Shown in pieces: positions 44,362-47,627 of a stretch of 47,627 bases of DNA. The notes under the pieces are model-generated. The model did no database searches and was not told the origin of the DNA. It was given only the letters and a program-made list of their open reading frames with translations. How positions within the stretch are numbered: the first letter of the stretch is position 1; each line of letters begins with the position of its first letter. Origin of the DNA: Rhodobacterales bacterium. GTDB taxonomy: Bacteria > Pseudomonadota > Alphaproteobacteria > Rhodobacterales > Rhodobacteraceae. A program made the position numbers and the translations under genes. Location: contig JAFLCY010000019.1 in assembly GCA_017303485.1 (NCBI GenBank), forward strand, positions 1 through 47,627, written 5' to 3'.

Positions 44362-44616
44362 TCAACCGGACCAGCCGCCGCCGCCGGACCCACCGCCACC
44401 GCCGTCGTTGCCGAAGTCGATGTCGACAGTCTTCGGCTTCTTCTTGACAACGGGTGCAGCCACCGGCGCCGCAGCGACAGGTTTCTTCACCACCGGCGCG
44501 ACGACCGGCGCCTGCTCTACCGGAGGGGGAAGTGGCTCCTCGCAACCCGCAAGGAGACCGACGGAAGCGATGATGAGCAAGGATCGTGACCAGGTTCCAG
44601 GCATCGAGTGACCCAT
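44362..44616 (-). CDS. Small lipoprotein with Pro/Val/Lys repeats and a Gly-rich tail
   Basis: The protein of 84 residues (or 80 from ATG 44604) has a lipoprotein signal peptide with lipobox LLAGC, so the mature part is anchored by its cysteine. The mature part is disordered-looking: PPPVEQAPVVAPVVKKPVAAAPVAAPVVKKKPK has tandem P-V-V-A-P-V-V-K-K type repeats, and the tail IDFGNDGGGGGSGGGGWSG is extremely glycine-rich. I know no family. It is directly upstream of, and joined to, the caspase gene, suggesting it tethers or signals to that protein at the envelope. Which of the two ATGs is used is not clear, as neither has a strong ribosome site. Confidence 0.75.
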   Translation of the reverse strand: MGHSMPGTWSRSLLIIASVGLLAGCEEPLPPPVEQAPVVAPVVKKPVAAAPVAAPVVKKKPKTVDIDFGNDGGGGGSGGGGWSG

Positions 44617-44736
44617 TTGTTGAAGCGAAGGCCGACCGCAGAAGACAAAAATTCAGGTAACCAATTCGACATAGAATGCCACAGGACGGGCAATCAGGCA
44701 ACGAATGCTTGGCCCGCGAGCCCGCTGTCCCGGGGC

Positions 44737-45426
44737 TTAGCTGAGCGCCTGGAACTCGACGCGGCGGTTCTGGTCCGAGTCGGGATCGGTGCCATCCAGA
44801 AGAAAGCGTTCGCCAAGACCCACGGCCTCAAGCCGGCCGGCGTCTATCCCGCATTCCTTGACGAAAAAGCGCTGCACTTCCTCGGCCCGCAGGCGGGAAA
44901 GGCGCTCGTTGTAGTCATCCGAGCCGGAGGCGTCGGTGTGGCCGATGATGCGGAAAAGCTGGATGTCAGAGGCTTTCATCACATTGCACAGCTTGGTCAG
45001 CTTGGGCTTCTGTGCATCGTCCAGGGCTGCGCTGTCGAAGGCGAACTCGATCCGGATGTTGACGCCAAGATCAGCGGGCATCTTCACGAGGGTCGCGGAT
45101 TCCGGTTCCTTGACGACAGTTTCGGTTGTCGTCTCCGTCGCGGTCGAAGCAACTTCGGTCGTGCCGGCGGTTTCGGTCGTGCTGTCCGTGGCAACCGTTT
45201 CCGTCTTGGCCGGGTCCTTCTCGACTTCCGTCGCAATCTCGACGTCATCGGCGGTCACGAGGGTCAGGCCGCGGGTAAGACCTGTCTTGCCTTCGACGGC
45301 GGCCTTGTAGGCATCCCGCTGAGCGAGGAAGAGGTCCAGCAATTCATCTTCAGAGAGGTCTTGCGCCCAGGCGCCGACTGGGACCAGTGTGGCACAGATC
45401 GCAAGTCTGGTCAGCAGGTTGCGCAT
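44737..45426 (-). CDS. OmpA-domain envelope protein
   Basis: A 229-residue protein with a signal peptide (MRNLLTRLAICATLVPVGAWAQ), a Thr/Glu-rich linker (about 70-112, TETVATDSTTETAGTTEVASTATETTTETVV) and a C-terminal OmpA-like peptidoglycan-binding domain (about 120-229): IRIEFAFDSAALDD, IGHTDASGSDDYNERLSRLRAEEVQRFF, GLGERFLLDGTDPDSDQNRRVEFQAL. D165 and the NRRVEF arginines that bind diaminopimelate are present. ATG 45426 follows GGAAGG; the frame to 45444 adds six unlikely residues. It is divergent from the PP2C gene and points to a role in anchoring this locus's complex to peptidoglycan. Confidence 0.88.
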   Translation of the reverse strand: MRNLLTRLAICATLVPVGAWAQDLSEDELLDLFLAQRDAYKAAVEGKTGLTRGLTLVTADDVEIATEVEKDPAKTETVATDSTTETAGTTEVASTATETTTETVVKEPESATLVKMPADLGVNIRIEFAFDSAALDDAQKPKLTKLCNVMKASDIQLFRIIGHTDASGSDDYNERLSRLRAEEVQRFFVKECGIDAGRLEAVGLGERFLLDGTDPDSDQNRRVEFQALS

Positions 45427-45453
45427 ATCAGAACTACCTTCCAAAAAACGGAT

Positions 45454-45482
45454 TTATGACTGCGTGCAGTCTAGGCTATGAT
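45454..45482 (+). promoter_or_regulatory. Candidate promoter with an internal palindrome before the PP2C gene
   Basis: TTATGA (45454-45459) and TATGAT (45477-45482) are 17 bases apart and resemble -35 and -10 elements. Starting at 45458 is GACTGC-GT-GCAGTC, a 14-base dyad with perfect 6-base arms, largely within the spacer, where a repressor could block both this promoter and the divergent ompA gene. Confidence 0.5.
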
Positions 45483-45522
45483 GATCCGGCATTCAATTCA
45501 CACCTTTGGGCGGGCCGAGGCC

Positions 45523-46278
45523 ATGAACACGCCGATCACAGTGGTTCCAGGGGCGGCATCCGCCCTGCCGGTGGCCGTCGGGGCCGGGCTGACCAATCGC
45601 GGCAGGGTGCGGGAGAAGAACGAAGATTCGATCCTGACCGACCCGTCCGGCACGCTCTGGGCCGTGGCCGACGGGATGGGCGGCTATGGCAATGGCGACG
45701 TAGCTTCGGACATCGTGATTGACTGCCTGGCCAAGATCCCTGACGGGGTCGAGCCCGGACCGGCGCTGGTGGCACGTCTGAAGGAGGCGAACAGCCTGGT
45801 CCTGGAACGCCAGCGTGCGCCCGGCATGGGGCGGATGGGCTCGACCGTGGTGGCGGTGCTGATCGCGCGGGCCGTGGCGCATGTGGCCTGGGCAGGGGAC
45901 AGCAGGGCCTATCTTCTGCGCGGCGGGCACCTGCGGCCGCTGACCCGGGATCATTCGGTGGTGCAGGAAATGGTCGACCGGGGCGAGCTGTCGCCGGAAC
46001 AGGCGGAAAGCCATCCGGACTCGCATATGGTCACACGGGCGGTCGGTGGCAGCGAGGAGCTGGAGGTCGATCTGGTCAGCGTGCCGCTGGCGGTGGGCGA
46101 CCGTCTACTCCTGTGCAGCGACGGGCTGACGCGCTGCGTCTACGAACAGACGGTCGAGACACTCTTGCGCGACGCGACCGGACCGGAAGACGCCTGCCAG
46201 AAGCTTCTGCGCGAGGCGCTGGACAGCGGCGCGCCTGACAATGTTTCGGCCATCGCAGTGCTGATCCGGGAAGGGTGA
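45523..46278 (+). CDS. PP2C-family serine/threonine protein phosphatase
   Basis: A 251-residue cytoplasmic phosphatase of the PPM/PP2C type with all metal-binding motifs: R-x-x-N-E-D (R30-E-K-N-E34-D35), the DGMGGYGNGD loop (50-59), GSTVVAVLI, GDSRAYLL (D126), TRDHSVVQ, LLLCSDGLTRCV (D200) and PDNVSAI (D239-N240). Two manganese ions are expected to be bound. Comparable phosphatases (PppA) regulate type VI secretion together with a Thr kinase and FHA protein; the neighbours here fit that setting. ATG 45523 is used; the frame to 45478 overlaps the promoter. It overlaps the next gene's start region. Confidence 0.92.
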   Translation: MNTPITVVPGAASALPVAVGAGLTNRGRVREKNEDSILTDPSGTLWAVADGMGGYGNGDVASDIVIDCLAKIPDGVEPGPALVARLKEANSLVLERQRAPGMGRMGSTVVAVLIARAVAHVAWAGDSRAYLLRGGHLRPLTRDHSVVQEMVDRGELSPEQAESHPDSHMVTRAVGGSEELEVDLVSVPLAVGDRLLLCSDGLTRCVYEQTVETLLRDATGPEDACQKLLREALDSGAPDNVSAIAVLIREG

Positions 46279-46280
46279 CG

Positions 46281-47168
46281 ATGCAACCTGGCAATCTTGT
46301 CGCCCCGATCATCGTCGCCATCGGCGTCATCATCGCCGCCGTGGCCTTCGCTATGGTCACGACGCTGCTGGAATCGGCGGACAGCGGCGCCGACCTGCGG
46401 CTGACCCGGCTGGAGGAGGCCTTCGATGCCGAAGCGGCGCAGCGCGCACGGCTGGAGGCCGAGATCGGCACGCTGAAGGCCGATCTTGCCCGGCTGCGTG
46501 ATGACATGAGCCTTCTGGCCAACCGGGCGCCGGTCGCTCCCTCGACCGTTGATGTGCCGACGACCGATGCCACGGGCCTGACCTCCAGCGAGGACGAGCA
46601 GCACCAGCCCGAGACTGAAGCCCTGACCGAACAGATGAAGGCCGCGCGGGACAGGTTCAACAAGGGCGTCACCCAGCCGCGCAACAAGACGATGCTGGCA
46701 ATTCTCGGCCGCCCGCGCGAGGACCTGGGAAGCGATTGCCGCACGATCTCCAATCCCCGTCTCAAGGGTCTGGTCGAAACCCGGCAGATCGGCCCGATCA
46801 AGGCCACGATGCTGAAGCCTGCGCTGGACAGCCTGGAACGAATCTTCGCGAAGCTGAAGGAGGATGAGCCAGACATCTACGCCAAGCTTGGCACAGCGGG
46901 GGCGCTGTGCGTCCGGCTGATCCGGGGGTCGTCGACGTCGGTGTCCAACCACTCGTTCGGGACCGCGATCGACATCACCTTGCAGGGCGAGCTTGACCCC
47001 TTTGCCGATGGCACGATGCAGATCGGCCTTGTCATCCTGGCCGAGCATTTCAACGAGGAAGGCTGGTATTGGGGCGGCGGCTACAACCGCGAGGACGGGA
47101 TGCATTTCGAGGTGGGGGAAGAGACGTTGAGGAAATGGCAGGCTGAAGGGCTGATCCCCACGCAATGA
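46281..47168 (+). CDS. Membrane-anchored M15-family D-Ala-D-Ala carboxypeptidase-like protein
   Basis: A 295-residue protein with an N-terminal helix (about residues 7-29), a coiled-coil (about 38-80), a flexible linker (about 85-125), and a C-terminal zinc-peptidase domain of the VanY/M15 type: VSNHSFGTAIDI (His224, Asp231) and GWYWGGGYNREDGMHFEV (His275) supply the metal-binding residues. It would act on peptidoglycan in the periplasm, possibly to open the wall for a secretion complex. The gene follows the phosphatase within two bases; a GTG at 46275 gives two extra residues. It is linked by an ATGA overlap to the TssL-like gene. Confidence 0.85.
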   Translation: MQPGNLVAPIIVAIGVIIAAVAFAMVTTLLESADSGADLRLTRLEEAFDAEAAQRARLEAEIGTLKADLARLRDDMSLLANRAPVAPSTVDVPTTDATGLTSSEDEQHQPETEALTEQMKAARDRFNKGVTQPRNKTMLAILGRPREDLGSDCRTISNPRLKGLVETRQIGPIKATMLKPALDSLERIFAKLKEDEPDIYAKLGTAGALCVRLIRGSSTSVSNHSFGTAIDITLQGELDPFADGTMQIGLVILAEHFNEEGWYWGGGYNREDGMHFEVGEETLRKWQAEGLIPTQ

Positions 47169-47627
47169 CCTCTGGTCCGAACAGTCCACGCACGGTCCTG
47201 CCGCCCAAGCGCGGCGGGCGGGCGTCCGATCCGGAGACCTACGAGCGGGCGGCGGGGCCGGTGCTGCGCATGGTCACGCAGCTGGCGACGGTGCGGGGCG
47301 TAGAGGCGCAAGTGCTGGTGCAGCGCGCCGCCGAGGCGCTGGACCGCTTCGATGCCGAGCTGGAGCGGGCGGGTGTGGCGCCGTCGACCGTCCGGCCGGC
47401 GCGCTATGCGCTGGGCCTGCTTCTGGACCAGACGGCGCGGAAGAACCGGGCGGTGGATGTCTCGCTCTGGGGGGCGGGGGCGCATCGGCTCATCTTCGAC
47501 GGGCGCGACATTTCGGCGGCCACCTTGCGCGACTTCATCCGCAAGGCGGGCGAGGCCGGGCCGGAGTTCCAGGGCGTGCAGGCGTTCATGGAACGTCGGC
47601 TGGAGGTGCTGGAGGGCAGCCGCACCC
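47165..47627 (+). CDS. Probable TssL/DotU-family protein, N-terminal part only
   Basis: The first 154 residues of a protein that continues past the window. It begins MTSGPNSPRTVLPPKRGGRASDPETYERAAGPVLRMVTQLATVRGVEAQVLVQRAAEALDRFDAELERAG and continues VAPSTVRPARYALGLLLDQTARKNR, a pattern like the A-R-Y-A-L-x-x-x-L-D-E-x-V of the type VI TssL (IcmH/DotU) cytoplasmic domain. It then shows AVDVSLWGAGAHRLIFDGRDIS, where TssL has a similar tryptophan segment. The similarity is modest. If right, the next gene should be an IcmF/TssM-like protein. It overlaps the M15 gene by four bases. Confidence 0.62.
   Translation, partial: MTSGPNSPRTVLPPKRGGRASDPETYERAAGPVLRMVTQLATVRGVEAQVLVQRAAEALDRFDAELERAGVAPSTVRPARYALGLLLDQTARKNRAVDVSLWGAGAHRLIFDGRDISAATLRDFIRKAGEAGPEFQGVQAFMERRLEVLEGSRT

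Overview
The window is about 47.6 kb of GC-rich DNA from an alphaproteobacterium, most likely a Rhodobacteraceae member (Paracoccus/Rhodobacter/Gemmobacter/Tabrizicola-like). The lineage is inferred from the protein sequences and from the nir/nor gene order, which resembles Paracoccus. No rRNA, tRNA, CRISPR array or transposase gene was seen. Genes are tightly packed, and many start codons overlap the previous stop (ATGA, GTGA, TGATG).

Layout. (1) 1-4430: a possible glycosyltransferase remnant, then a zinc/cadmium/lead efflux module: a P-type ATPase and a CDF transporter transcribed leftward from a MerR-type promoter, facing a divergent MerR regulator. (2) 4541-25386: a denitrification island for nitrite to NO to N2O. 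Leftward from a shared Nnr box lie nirS-E-C-F-DL-G-H-J-N, a small membrane protein and a cytochrome c550 gene with its own Nnr-like box. Rightward lie nirI-nnrS-nirX, then a second Nnr box and norCBQDEF. Facing norF are a Crp/Fnr-type NO regulator (nnr) and a DUF4202 gene. nirS, the reductase gene itself, carries an apparent one-base frameshift just upstream of its haem c motif. Repeat elements sit at two operon junctions (nirE/nirC and nirJ/nirN). (3) 25533-28336: a nitronate monooxygenase-like flavoprotein, 5-formyl-THF cyclo-ligase, and a glutathionyl-hydroquinone reductase-like GST.

(4) 28333-39548: a catabolic locus for an inositol-like or methylated cyclitol/sugar. It has a LacI regulator, a membrane di-iron hydroxylase, a complete ABC importer (binding protein, two paralogous permeases, single-domain ATPase), three Gfo/Idh/MocA dehydrogenases, a Rieske ferredoxin, a hydroxypyruvate isomerase/IolE-like TIM barrel and a divergent PanB-like protein. 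The gene content closely parallels rhizopine (moc) catabolism, with hydroxylase plus Rieske ferredoxin as the likely O-demethylation or ring-oxidation step. (5) 39589-41899: a LysR regulator, a perfect 13-bp-arm palindrome, a DoxX membrane protein and a LigB/DODA-type dioxygenase.

(6) 41908-47627: an envelope/secretion-like locus. An exported caspase-fold protein with Sel1 repeats, a small lipoprotein and an OmpA-domain protein lie leftward. A PP2C phosphatase, a membrane-anchored M15 peptidase and the start of a TssL/DotU-like gene lie rightward and run off the window. This is the best candidate for a poorly described system, probably a type VI-like membrane complex with a caspase partner.
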